This document shows positions 54,560 through 64,000 of a DNA stretch of 64,000 nucleotides, in pieces (the stretch's first letter is position 1; each line of letters starts with the position of its first letter). The stretch spans positions 25,398,501 through 25,462,500 of the forward strand of contig JARKIP010000065.1 of NCBI GenBank assembly GCA_029990175.1, in the 5' to 3' direction. This DNA is from Petunia secreta. Its lineage: Eukaryota > Streptophyta > Magnoliopsida > Solanales > Solanaceae. A program made the translations under genes and the position numbers. The notes beneath the pieces were generated by a model, which saw only the letters and a program-made list of their open reading frames with translations, ran no database searches and was not told the origin of the DNA.

Positions 54560-55397
54560 CTCCAGAATCTCAAGCCGTTGTAGTAGTCATGTGTGTCGCT
54601 GGTGCTCAGCTATAACATGTTGACAAGTCAAACAACTAGTAATAAAGTTAGCAATATCCTTTTGCATACCTTCCAACCAATACAATTGCTTCAAGTCACG
54701 GTAGATCTTAGTGGATCCAGGATGTATAGTGTATCTATAATGGTGATCTTTCTCAGGAATAACTCATCTTAGCCCATCAATTTCCGGAACACATAATCTG
54801 TTACCTAGTCGGAGAACACCATTGCCATCAATAGTCATATTCTTGCTTTTTCTAGCTAAAACCTCATCTCGATATTTGCACATATGTTCATCCTCGTACT
54901 GAGAGGCTTTAACACGTTCTAGCAATAATGACTTGGCTGGAACATAAGCCAATAACGCCCTAGAATGAGTCATGCTGAACCTGATACTTGTACCTTCGAG
55001 CCTATGAATATCCTTGGCCAACTGTCTCTTTGCAGGATCTATATGTGCTAAACTACCCATAGAATTTCTACTCAATGCATCAGCCACAACATTGGCCTTT
55101 CCCGGATGATATAGAATAGTGCAATCATAGTCCTTGAGAAGTTCCATCATGCGATGCTGCCGAATGTTCTCCATATAAGTAGTGCCTCCAAATTTTCAGT
55201 ATAAATACCACTGCAGCAATCTCCAGATCATTAGTGGGATAATTCTGTTCATTCTTGAAGCATAAGCTATCACACGACCATTTTGCATGAGAACACACCC
55301 TAATCCCACTCTCGAAGCATCATAAAATACCGTGAATCATCCCAAACTGGAGGGTAAAGCTAGAACTGGTGCGTTGGTCAAACATGTCTTGAGCTTC
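54560..55397 (-). pseudogene. RNase H and zinc-binding region, element K
   Basis: 54764-55174 is open: MMELLKDYDCTILYHPGKAN, VVADALSRNS, then the linker toward integrase ending RLCVPEID. Right of 55174 in a shifted frame: YDASRVGLGCVLMQNGRVIA, the RNase H start. The HHCC region lies near 54600-54720. It ends at the target duplication GCTTC of element E. Confidence 0.75.
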
Positions 55398-55565
55398 TAA
55401 TGCAGGGCAAACCACCACCACAAGGCCCTTCACGAGATGCCAAGCCAAAGCACTTCATGATGCTCACTTACACTTGAATCGGATGGGCATGGATGATATG
55501 AGCTCCGAAGACCATTAGATACACTTGAGATCGTTGGACGGAGGGATGGAAGGCCACAGGGCTCC

Positions 55566-55760
55566 AGGCGGAGCGCCTAGCAGCCCATAGGCGGAGCGCC
55601 GAGAGAAGCAAGCCACCAGGCGGAGCGCCTACCTAGAGGGCGGAGCACCTAGCCACATTGTCAGTGGTGCTCACCAGGTGGAGCGCCTGACCCATGGGCG
55701 GAGCGCCTGGGTCATGGCTCCACCAGGCGGAGCGCCCAGTTCGACTAGGCGGGGCGCCCA
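55566..55760. repeat. Palindrome cluster in U3 of element E
   Basis: Eight copies of AGGCGGAGCGCCT or close variants within 195 bp, irregularly spaced at about 15-45 bp. The 3' LTR counterpart (62272-62465) keeps the positions but many CG steps have become TG or CA. Confidence 0.95.
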
Positions 55761-55876
55761 AAGTGCTGATTTGTGACTTCTTTTTGTATGAAATTTCCAT
55801 TTTAGCCTTAAGTGCTACATTGTGTTCTAAGCTAGTTGAGGGCTTATTTGACCTTTCACATCTTGTTAAGGGGTGC

Positions 55877-55884
55877 TATAAATA
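55877..55884 (+). promoter_or_regulatory. Probable TATA box of element E LTR
   Basis: TATAAATA in ggtgctataaatacacc, about 117 bp downstream of the palindrome cluster, the same order as in C. Confidence 0.6.
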
Positions 55885-56190
55885 CACCTCTTCATCATTT
55901 ATTGCTATTAACACTCCTTGAATATTGACATTGATGAGCATTGCTCCCAAACACTTGTAACTATTTTGGCTTGAATCAATTCGATTAATCCAAGTTGCTC
56001 TTCAATCCTCTTTGATCATTCTATTTGCGAGAGCCCAGTGTCTCTTGAGGATAGTTGCTTAGCGTAGATTCTACTTGACTCGAATCGAGGGTGTATCAAG
56101 AAATCATTTCTTGGTGCTACTTCGAAAGTGTTCTTGTTGCGTCTTGCTTTTATCTCTATTTATCGCCTCCGTGGTTTTCCCTACATCAGT

Positions 56191-56202
56191 TGGTATCAGA
56201 GC
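56191..56202 (+). promoter_or_regulatory. Element E primer-binding site (tRNA-iMet)
   Basis: Perfect TGGTATCAGAGC five bases after the LTR end. Confidence 0.95.
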
Positions 56203-57360
56203 AAGGCTCGGGCGTTTTTTCCACAAACCCTCGTTCCTTGTTCGTAGTTAGCATGCCTTAGTATTATTGTTATTGTTGTTCTTGAAAAATTTAAAGAAAA
56301 TTAAAAAAATTCAAAAACTAGAAAATTCCAAAAAAAATTGCTAGAAATCGTTGGTTGTTGCGATTTTGTTGGTTTTAGTTATCGGGGATTGTTTGTTTAC
56401 GTATTTTGTTCGATTGGGTACCAACAAAACACATTTTGGAATTGAGAATCAAAATTTTGAAAATAAAATCTCAAAAGTTGAAATTTCACAAAATTTGCTA
56501 GAACTTGTTTGGTGTTATGATTTCTTGGTTGTTTGGTATCACGGATTGTTCTATATATTTACCCCATCATTTTGATACCCCATAACATCATTTGGAGTAG
56601 CGGAATGAAAACCAAAATTTTGAATCTTGAAATTTTTGAAAAAATATTGAAGAACTTGCTCCAAATTGTTGAAATAAGTTGATTGTTGGATTAAAACAAC
56701 TGGGGTTTTTTTGTTCTAACATAAAACAACTTTGAGATTCATCAATTATCAAAAACACCTTGGAATTGTTGGAAAAATTGCTTGAAAACACCAAAATCCC
56801 GTTTTGGTGAAGGTTGGGACAAAGGTCCAGGCGGAGCGCCCCACCCTTGGTCGGACCGCCTCCCCCACCCCACTGTCCAAAATTGCCAAAATCCATGCGG
56901 ACTGCCCCACTGACTAGGCAGACCACCCAGTGCACTGAAGGTGTCCGAGTAGTTGTTTTCTCTAGGTTTTTGTGTTTGTTTTTTTACGTTGCTTCCGGTT
57001 AGTACTTTGAGGGTAACACTCCTACCTAATCAGTACTAATCCATTGAGCGATTAGGGTACTCGTGCCTAGAGGAGAGTAGACCTCAAAGAAGACTCGTAG
57101 TTAATTGTTTGTTTCAAAGTGCACACTAAATAGCTTAGCGTTCATCGAGTCCCATTAACTCCACTCTTCCCGAAGAGTGTTTGGTTCTTGTGACTTGGAT
57201 TGATTATCGAGGAAGTTGTGCAACTGCGAGGAGGCCATTGATCTCAAGCTTGTGTGAACCTAACCGCAACTTGAGTGAACCCAGCGACCATCAAAATTGA
57301 GGGAGTGAGTAAGGACTTTTACTCTAATCTTTTTTCTTGTTTTTGATTCCTTGTAGGTAC
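56203..57360 (+). other. Element E leader with weak palindromes and acceptor-like end
   Basis: About 1.16 kb without credible ORFs. A-rich tract at 56282-56335. Four decayed palindromes at 56828-56935 (aggcggagcgccc, gtcggaccgcctc, atgcggactgccc, aggcagaccaccc). It ends actctaat, a long T-rich tract, then TCCTTGTAG and gtacATGG, the splice-acceptor-like arrangement seen in A and C. Confidence 0.6.
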
Positions 57361-58860
57361 ATGGCGGAGGAGAAGGCAAAGAGTACCATTGTTCCAACCG
57401 ACGTCTTGGCTAGCTTATTAGCCGAGGTGAAGGCTTTGAGTCTCAAAATGGAAGTTTTTGAAAAGGAAAGGAACCCGAGTGTCCACAAAGATACCGGGGA
57501 AGGCACAAGTGACAATTCAATCATGAAACCAGATCAATATGCAGAGTTAGTTCATCAACAACGGTTGAGGGTTGAGGCTCTTGCTAGAGAAAGATCGTTG
57601 GGCACTTCCCAACCCTTGAGAAATCCCCAAGGAGATGTTCAACTCTTAAAGCCCCGAAGGAATATTGTACCCCTTGAGCAAGTTGATGAAGCTCAAGAAG
57701 GGGAAGATCTTGGACTTGATGATGATTTTTATACTCCCTATCCAAATAAGAGGGCAATGAATGGAGGCCGGGGTGTAGATGGAGCTCATGGGCGAGGTCG
57801 AGGACCTCCAAGGGCTTATATGGGGAGGAACTTGAGATGAGAGTATGATGAGGTTAAAGACTACTACGGGAGTCAACCAGAACCACATCTTGGGGGTCGT
57901 GACAATAACCTTAATAGTGTGAAGATCACTATCCCACCTTTCAAGGGGACTAGTGATCCAGAAGCATTCTTAGAATGGAAGGTCCAATTGGAGCAGGTTT
58001 TTTGACACAAATGATATGTCCGAGGAGAAGAAATCTACCTATGCCATCGCTTCATTTGAATCCTATGCATCCAAGTGGTGGTAATCCGTCAAGCGATCTA
58101 GAGATGAGTTGGGTTGAGAATGAACATTTCTTGGGAAGAATTGAAGGAGGTAATGAGCACCAAATATGTGACTCCCAAGTATAGACAAGAACAAATCAAG
58201 AGGCTCTACGAATTGAAACAAGGCTACAAGTCCGTTGATGAGTATATCAACTAATTTGAGAAAAATCGAATGGCCCTTGACATGGAAACGGAGGACGAGG
58301 AGCAAGCTATCATCCGCTTCAAAAATGGCTTGAGCTGGGAGATTGCTTCTCAATTGTGACTACACATCTTCCACTCTCTATAAGATATTTGTGATGCCGT
58401 GGTTGAAGCCGAGAAATGGCTCAAGGAAGAGAAAGCTCCTCGCTTTAGGAGTACTACTTCCACCCCCAACAACTCGAACAAAAGAATGGAAGAACCCAAA
58501 CACAAGTGGTGCAATTGGGAGTCGAGATGTGAAGAAGCATTTTGAAAAGGCTACCCCGAGAAGGGACTTCAAAGAAGTTGGAGGTAATTCTAAAACTCAA
58601 TTAAATACTCCTTCTTCTTCTTCTTTCCAATGCCACAAGTGCAAGGGTTATGGCCACTTTGCCAAAGATTGCCCCACCCCAAAAATAATGATTGTTATGG
58701 ATGATGGGATGGTGTATGAGGCTGAATGTGAGCCCGAGGGTGATGATGTTGAAGAGAGTGAGGTGGTTGAGGGCGAAGAGAGAGCGGCAGAAGGGGATGA
58801 TCGTAATATGTTCCTAGTGGTACGACGTAGCTTGAGTGCCATGATGAGTGAAGAGAGGGA
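57361..58860 (+). pseudogene. gag: Gag of element E
   Basis: Starts ATGGCGGAGGAG at 57361. Collinear with C Gag: N-terminal helix (LASLLAEVKALSLKMEVFEK), an Arg/Gly-rich linker, Gag core (IPPFKGTSDPEAFLEW, YRQEQIKRLYELKQG, IIRFKNGLSWEIASQL) and zinc knuckle CHKCKGYGHFAKDC near 58629-58670. It is disrupted by stops at about 57838, 58252 and 58357 and frame changes near 58003 and 58100. Confidence 0.85.
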
Positions 58861-59515
58861 GGATGGGCAAAGGGAGAACTTGTTCCACGCTAGGTGTAGA
58901 CTGAGGGGACAAGTGTGCTCCATGATTATTGATTCGGGTAGTTGTGCGAATGTGGTGAGCCAATATTTTGTCTCACAATTGAAATTTCCTGCCCTTAAAC
59001 ATCCTAGCCCCTACCGTTTGCAATGGTTGAGCAAGTGCGGGGAGTTGAAGGTAGTGAAGCAAGTCTTGATTAAGTTCAAGATTGGGAACTACCAAGATGA
59101 GCACATGTTTCACGTGGTGCTAATTGAAGCTTGCCACCTCTTTTTTGGTAGGCCTTGACAATACGACAAACAAGTGGTTCATGATGGCCGAGCCAACACT
59201 TACACGGTTAGACACGAGGGGAAGAAGTATGTGCTTACACCCTTGACGCCAAAGCAAGTGAGTGATGACTATAGGTGCATGAGGGAGATGAAGGAAGCAG
59301 CTAAAGATAAATCTCCCGTTGTGGCCAAGCCTTTGGCTGAAACTCCACCATCTTCTACCGGTCGCATTTGTGCTATAATGCAACCGGGTGAGTACTTGAA
59401 AGGTAATGATGGCACCAAAATTCTCATTTTCCTAGTGCACAAAGGTATGGTTATAAATTCTGATTGTGATTATTCTTCTAACCCTAACCCTTTGCCAGTG
59501 CTATTGAGAATGTCT
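58861..59515 (+). pseudogene. Protease and linker of element E
   Basis: Retropepsin with MIIDSGSCANVV near 58920-58955 (catalytic D-S-G retained) and ACHLFFGRP. A stop follows at 59157 where C has tryptophan. The linker HDGRANTYTVRHEG, LTPKQVSDDY is almost the same as in C up to AAKDKSP near 59315, after which the two elements differ completely. That point is the left edge of the pol replacement in C. Confidence 0.85.
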
Positions 59516-60406
59516 TGAAGGTATTTGAGGACATGTTACCGGAAGAGATGTCGAGTGTTCTTCCTTCGTTGAGGGGGATTGAACACTAAATTGAATTTGT
59601 CCCGGGGTCCCAAATCCCAAATAAACTGGCTTATAGGAGCAATCCGGAGGATACAAAGATATTGCAAAAGCAAGTAGATGAATTCCTTACTAAAGGCTTG
59701 GTTCGTGAAAGCTTGAGTCTGTGTGTCGTACCGGTCATTCTCGTGCCAAAGAAGGATGGGACATGGAGGATGTGTGTTGATTTCCGTGTGGTCAACAAGA
59801 TAACGGTAAAGTATCGTCATCCCATTCCTAGACTTGATGAGATGCTTGATGAGTTGAGTGGTTCTAGTATCTTTTTGAAGATAGATCTTAGGTCCGGCTT
59901 CCACCAAATCCGGATGAAACCGGGTGATGAGTGGAAAACCGCATTGAAGACCAATTTTGGTCTCTATGAATGGTTGGTGATGCCTTTTGGCTAGCACTTT
60001 TATGAGGTTGATGAACCATGTCTTGAAACCGTTTATCAACAAATTTGTGGTTGTCTATTTTGATGATATTTTGATATATAGCAAATCAATAGATGATCAT
60101 GTTGGCCACTTAAGACAAGTTCTTGAAGTGCTAAGAGCCGAAAAGCTCTATACCAATTTTAAAAAGTGTGCCTTTTGTCTGGAAAAGGTTGTCTTTCTTG
60201 GTTTTGTTGTTAGTGCCAATAGTGTTGAAGTTGATGAATCTAAAGTTGAAGCCATTAGAGATTGGCCTACTCCTGCTACCGTCTCTCATGTTAGGAGTTT
60301 CCATGGCCTTGCTAGTTTTTATAGGCTCTTTGTTAGAGACTTTAGCACCATCGCCGCACCACCTTTGTGTGGGGGGAGCCGCAAGAGAAGGGTTTCCAAG
60401 AATTGA
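59516..60406 (+). pseudogene. Reverse transcriptase of element E
   Basis: Fingers LVPKKDGTWRMCVDFRVVNK, IPRLDEMLDELSGSS, FLKIDLRSGFHQIRM, GLYEWLVMPFG up to 59992. A small deletion then removes the expected L-T-N-A-P region and shifts frame; the sequence continues STFMRLMNHVLKPF and FVVVYFDDILIYSKS with the catalytic F-D-D. A second frame change at about 60365 precedes RNase H. Non-functional. Confidence 0.88.
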
Positions 60407-60950
60407 AAAGTAGGTTGAGTACCGCCCCATTGTTGCAATTGCCCGACTTCGGCAAAGCTTTTGAGGTTGAATGTGATGCCTCGGGGGTGGGAATTGGGGG
60501 TGTTCTCATGCAAGAAGGGAAACCCGTTGCCTATTTTAGTGAGAAGTTGATGAGCGCAACCTTGAATTACTCCACGTATGACAAGGAATTGTATGCCGTT
60601 GTGAGAGCTCTAGCTCATTGGCAACACTATCTTTGGCCAAGGGAATTTGCGATCAATAGTGACCATGAGTCACGGAAGAATCTTAGAGGCCAAGAGAAGT
60701 TGAACAAGAGACATGCCAAGTGGGTGGAGTTCATTGAGTCTTTTCCCTATGTAATTCATTACAAGAAGGGAAAGGACAATGTTGTAGCCGATGCGCTTTC
60801 TAGGAAGTTCGCCCTTGCTACCACTCTTGCTTCTAGACTTATGGGTTTTGAGAGTATAAAATCATTGTATGAACATGACCCAAAGTTCAAGAGCATTCTT
60901 GATGCTCTAGTGAGTGGGAAGAGGGTAGAGAAATACCAACAGGTAGATGG
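60407..60950 (+). pseudogene. RNase H of element E
   Basis: LPDFGKAFEVECDASGVGIG with the first catalytic Asp, PVAYFSEKLMSATLNYSTYD, KELYAVVRALAHWQHYLWP with the Glu, NSDHESRKNL, then the tether HYKKGKDNVVADALSRKF. The open frame 60367-61350 continues into integrase. Confidence 0.88.
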
Positions 60951-62183
60951 CTACATTTTCAAGAATGGGAAAGTATGTGTCCCTGATTCCACTTGGCGAG
61001 AATTGCTAGTTCGTAAAGCACATTGTGGAGGCTTGATGGGTCACTTTGGAAGGGATAAGACTTTGGCCATTCTTATGGAGCAATTCTATTGGCCTAAGAT
61101 CGGGTTGCATGTTGAGCGGCTATGCAATGCTTGTTTAGATTTAAGCATGCCAAGTCCAAGTCAAATCCCCATGGCTTGTATACTCCTTTGCCTATACCTA
61201 CTAGCCCGTGGATGGATATTTCTATGGATTTTGTCATGGGATTGCCACGGTCTAGAGGAGGAAATGATAGCATTTATGTTGTCGTGGATAGGTTCTCCAA
61301 AATGGCTCACTTTATTCCTTGTAAAAAGAGTAGTGATGCACACCATGTAGCTCTCTTGTTCATTGATAATGTGTTAAAATTGCATGGAGTGCCTCAAACA
61401 ATTGTGAGTGATAGGGACACTAAGTTCCTAAGTCATTTCTGGAGGTGCTTGTGGGGTGCCCTTGGCACCAAATTATTGTTCTCAACGTCCTACCACCCTC
61501 AAACGGATGGTCAAATCGAGGTGGTGAATAGAACCTTGGGGTCTCTTCTTAGAGCTATGACCCAAGATAAGGCCAGGACTTGGGTGGAGAAGTTACCACT
61601 CATGGAGTATTCATATAAACATACTTTGCATAGAATAATTGGCATGACTCCATTTGAGTGTTTTTATTGTTTTAATCCTTTGATTCCACTTGATCTCACC
61701 CCTTTACCAAGGGAAATGGTTGTTAATTTTGAAGGTAAAGGCCGAGCTAAGGCCTTGATTGAACTCCATGCTAAGGCGAAGAAGAACTTGGAGGATGCTT
61801 ATGAAAAGTTGGCAACCAAGAAGAACAAGGGGAGAAAGAAGGTGGAACTCGAGAAGGGAGATTGGGTGTGGGTGCACTCTCGGAAGGAAAGATTTCCAAA
61901 CCTTAGAAAAGAGAAATTGGAAACCCAAGGAGATGGCCCGTTCCGAGTGTTATCCAAGATCAACAACAATACCTATGTGATTGATCTACCGGGTGAGTAC
62001 AATGTTTCAAACACCTTTAATGTTAGTGACTTGGCTCCTTTGGATGTAGGTCATGATACCACGCAGGATGATGCCGTGGAGGAGGACGCTTCAAATTCGA
62101 GAATGATATTCTCTCAAGAAGGGGAGGATGATGCAGGGCAAACCACCACCATAAGGCCCTTCATGATGCTCACTTACACTTGA
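60951..62183 (+). pseudogene. Integrase of element E
   Basis: Zinc-binding region AHCGGLMGHFGRDKTLAIL ... CNAC, then a frameshift near 61125. Core: ISMDFVMGLPRSRGG (Asp), TIVSDRDTKFLSHFW (Asp), QTDGQIEVVNRTLG (Glu), all present in the open frame 61122-62183. The C-terminus has LEKGDWVWVHSRKERFPNL, LPGEYNVSNTFNVSDLAPLD and the tail SRMIFSQEGEDD over the PPT, ending 18 codons into the LTR. LHAKAKKNLEDAY near 61765 is where element C rejoins. Confidence 0.88.
62116..62128 (+). promoter_or_regulatory. Element E polypurine tract
   Basis: AAGAAGGGGAGGA, identical to A, C and H. Confidence 0.92.
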
Positions 62184-62594
62184 TTCGGATGGGCGTGGAT
62201 GATACGAGCTCCGGAGACCATTGGATACACTTGGGCTCGTTGGTAGGAGGGATTGAAGGCCACAGGGCTCCAGGCGGAGCGCCTAGCAGCCCATAGGCGG
62301 AGTGCCAAGAGAAGCAAGCCACCAGGCAGAGCGCCTACCTAGAGGGCGGAGCGCCTAACCACCTTCCCAGTGGTGCTCACCAGGCGGAGCACATGACCCA
62401 AAGGCGGAGTGCCTGAGTCATGGCTCTACCAGGCGGAGTGCCCAGTTAGCCTAGGCGGGGTGCCTATAGTGCTGATTTGTCACTTCTTTTTGTATGAAAT
62501 TCCTATTTTAGCCTTAAGTGCTACATTGTGTTCTAAGCTAGTTGAGGGCTTATTAGACCTTTCACATCTTGTAAAGGGGTATTATAAATACACC
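62129..62594 (+). repeat. Element E 3' LTR, interrupted
   Basis: Matches 55398-55886 collinearly (with a deletion of about 20 bp near 62170 relative to the 5' LTR) until tataaatacacc, then breaks off exactly at a TG dinucleotide of a new repeat. Confidence 0.9.
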
Positions 62595-64000
62595 TGTTGA
62601 ACCCCAAAAATTACCCTTTCTTTTAGAAAAGATAGGTTTCGGGTATAATGTTCAACAATATGGGACTCCAAAGGGCTTTCTTTGGAGTCGCCACCTAATT
62701 TAGGAGAATTAGAAACCAATTAATTAAATAATGCGTGCAATTCCTCCGTTTTAAGGAAAATGGTCTTTTCAGAATAAGAGGTTCAACTATTTCCGAAAGA
62801 AGGTTTTCATTTGAAAAGCACTTTTGAAAATCCACAAATGTGGTTAATCCTTCGGTTTTCACAAAAATAATTTTATAAATGCATTTTTTAAATATTTAAT
62901 TTAAAGAGTTTAAAATTAATAAATTATGCTTTAAAGAAATACCAATCAAATGGATTTAGACTCAAAAAATGCAATTTTCGCCAAAAATAGGAATAAACCA
63001 ATTAATTTGAAAGAAGTTGCACTTTAATGGATAAAGAAAACCAAGTTACACTTTTATTAATTTCAAATTTTGATTGCACGCATTATTTAACTAAAGGATT
63101 TACAATTCGTGAACAAGATGGCAATTCTAAAGAAAATAATTTATTCACAATAAATAACTCAAAATAAATATTCATTAACAAATAAGCAATTAAATTATTC
63201 TACAACTGATAAAAGGGAAAATTCCTAGTGACATGCGAATTCTAAGGGATTGGGAAAGAAGAGGTTTAGAAGAAGAACCCAGAAATTGACAAACTCACGG
63301 GAGCCTTGAATTTATTTAATTTTATACATTTATGCCTATGAGCCTAAAACATCATACGTGTCAACAAAGCACATTTTTAAAGTTTTTCTAGATCTTCACT
63401 TCTTGAATCTTGAGCCCGGACTCGACCCCAATGCAATGGATTATCCCCATTTATGAGTTAGTGAAACTCGTTTTCCCGAGGTTTTATGCCAAAATAAACA
63501 AAATAAGGATTAGTAAATACTCACCAATAATTCATAGAAACAATTTACAAATTAAACAAAACAGTAAATTCATACAAATAACTAAGTGAAAGAAAATGCC
63601 TATGGTCTGGCATACTTCTTCTCAAAAAGAAGGAATGAGCAAACTCATATATTGAAACATAGCCAAGGAAACGTCAAAAAATTAAGCCTCTAACTACTAA
63701 ATAAGTTTTACATGCCAAGAAAACAAGGGTAAAGGCAGGATTAGTAACTATCCTAATGAAAACATAACGAAAAAGAGTGTATTTTCTTTAGACAATAACA
63801 ATAGATGAAAACTGATAGCATATATATATATATATATATATTGACTGTGTGTAAAATCATTCTCTTTTTGGGTTTGAGAGCTCAATCAACGGAAGGCCAA
63901 ATAGCTAAATTGCACATGTAGTGAAAAGAACTCAGGGATCAATGTCTAAAGCTAGCTGTAAAAGGATGCATGAGCAGTATAACCCCCTAGATAGTGCATA
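62595..64000. mobile_element. Element L: LTR-like insertion running off the window
   Basis: Begins TGTTGAACCCC at the break in the E LTR. It has no ORF above 60 codons, an AT-rich body and tggagtcgccacc near 62685, a phrase I associate with plant gypsy LTRs. Its right end, orientation and target duplication cannot be seen. Confidence 0.5.
63821..63841. repeat. (TA)n microsatellite
   Basis: About 21 bp of TA repeat inside element L. Confidence 0.9.

Larger units (their letters stand above)
51537..55397 (-). mobile_element. Element K: Tekay-type chromovirus, left part
   Basis: A 3' LTR (51537-53458), PPT and a good stretch of integrase and RNase H on the minus strand, cut at 55397 by element E. 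The remainder, including RT, protease, Gag and 5' LTR, would lie beyond E and outside the window. Target duplication on the left would be about TATTC. Confidence 0.85.
55398..56185 (+). repeat. Element E 5' LTR
   Basis: 788 bp, starts TAATGCAGGGC (3' copy TGATGCAGGGC), ends GGTTTTCCCTACA. Palindrome cluster at 55566-55760, TATA box at 55877-55884. Confidence 0.92.
55398..62594 (+). mobile_element. Element E: gag-pol chromovirus, probable master of C
   Basis: 5' LTR, perfect primer-binding site, leader, gag, protease, RT, RNase H, integrase, PPT and the first 466 bp of a 3' LTR, after which element L is inserted. A GCTTC pentamer precedes the 5' LTR, but the second copy is outside the window. 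The RT words (GLYEWLVMPFG, FVVVYFDDILIYSKS) and integrase tail (LPGEYNVSNTFNVSDLAPLDVG) point to the CRM/Galadriel side of plant chromoviruses; the clade is tentative. Point stops and at least four frameshifts show it is dead now. Confidence 0.9.

Noticed and set aside
1..64000. tRNA or rRNA genes
   Set aside because: The only tRNA-related words found are the 12-base primer-binding sites of LTR elements; no cloverleaf or rRNA segment was recognised by eye.

Overview
This window is plant repeat DNA. I find no convincing intact host gene, rRNA, tRNA or CRISPR array. The host is probably a eudicot and, from the style of the LTR sequences (for example LTR ends reading TGTCACGACCCGACC), perhaps a member of the Solanaceae; the family is an inference. 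Nearly the whole window is LTR retrotransposons nested inside one another. Most can be dissected to the base from TG...CA ends, 5-bp target-site duplications (TSDs), primer-binding sites matching initiator tRNA-Met (TGGTATCAGAGC) and polypurine tracts (PPTs).

Layout. 1-2105: degenerate coding-like sequence, an LTR-like remnant and a (TA)n run. 2106-7308: element A (+). 7314-50121: element B (+), split by a large insertion. Inside B lies element H (-, about 9606-46155), which holds three further insertions. The first is G (+, 10042-26226, TSD CGATC), itself containing F (-, 14456-21797, TSD GTTTC). The second is I (-, 27508-36829, TSD GTAAC), a degenerate Tekay/Del-type chromovirus. The third is C (+, 36995-43421, TSD GTTTG), young and intact. 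The distal part of B (46156-50121) carries a Stowaway-like MITE and is cut by J (LTR 50122-51402, -). J is cut by K (-, from 51537, Tekay-type), K by E (+, 55398-62594, gag-pol chromovirus), and E by L (from 62595, running off the window).

The most interesting system is a family of non-autonomous Ty3/gypsy-like elements (A, B, C, H) that lack reverse transcriptase, RNase H and integrase. They carry instead an unfamiliar acidic Ser/Asp/Cys-rich ORF of about 350-550 codons. It has recurring motifs (F-T-N-P-x-F-E-G, K-K-G-S-G-V, D-A-W-L-Y-H-K-S-V-F-S-T) and hydrophobic C-terminal stretches. Element C shows the architecture best: 739-bp LTRs differing at about seven positions by eye, an intact Gag-protease ORF, then one stop codon, then the intact acidic ORF in the same frame, ending at a PPT and running into the 3' LTR. 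The autonomous element E has very similar Gag, protease, PPT and C-terminal tail but a normal pol, so C looks like an E-type element whose pol was swapped for the acidic ORF and which is mobilised in trans.

A second signal ties these elements together: clustered copies of a short GC-rich palindrome (AGGCGGAGCGCCT or AGGCGGACCGCCT) in the U3 part of the LTR and again in the untranslated leader. The palindromes persist although surrounding sequence differs. In A, C and E a splice-acceptor-like signal sits just before the gag start, suggesting that the leader may be spliced. G and F have LTRs of about 2.6-3.1 kb with 54-bp, 35-bp and 15-bp tandem repeats and almost no coding capacity.
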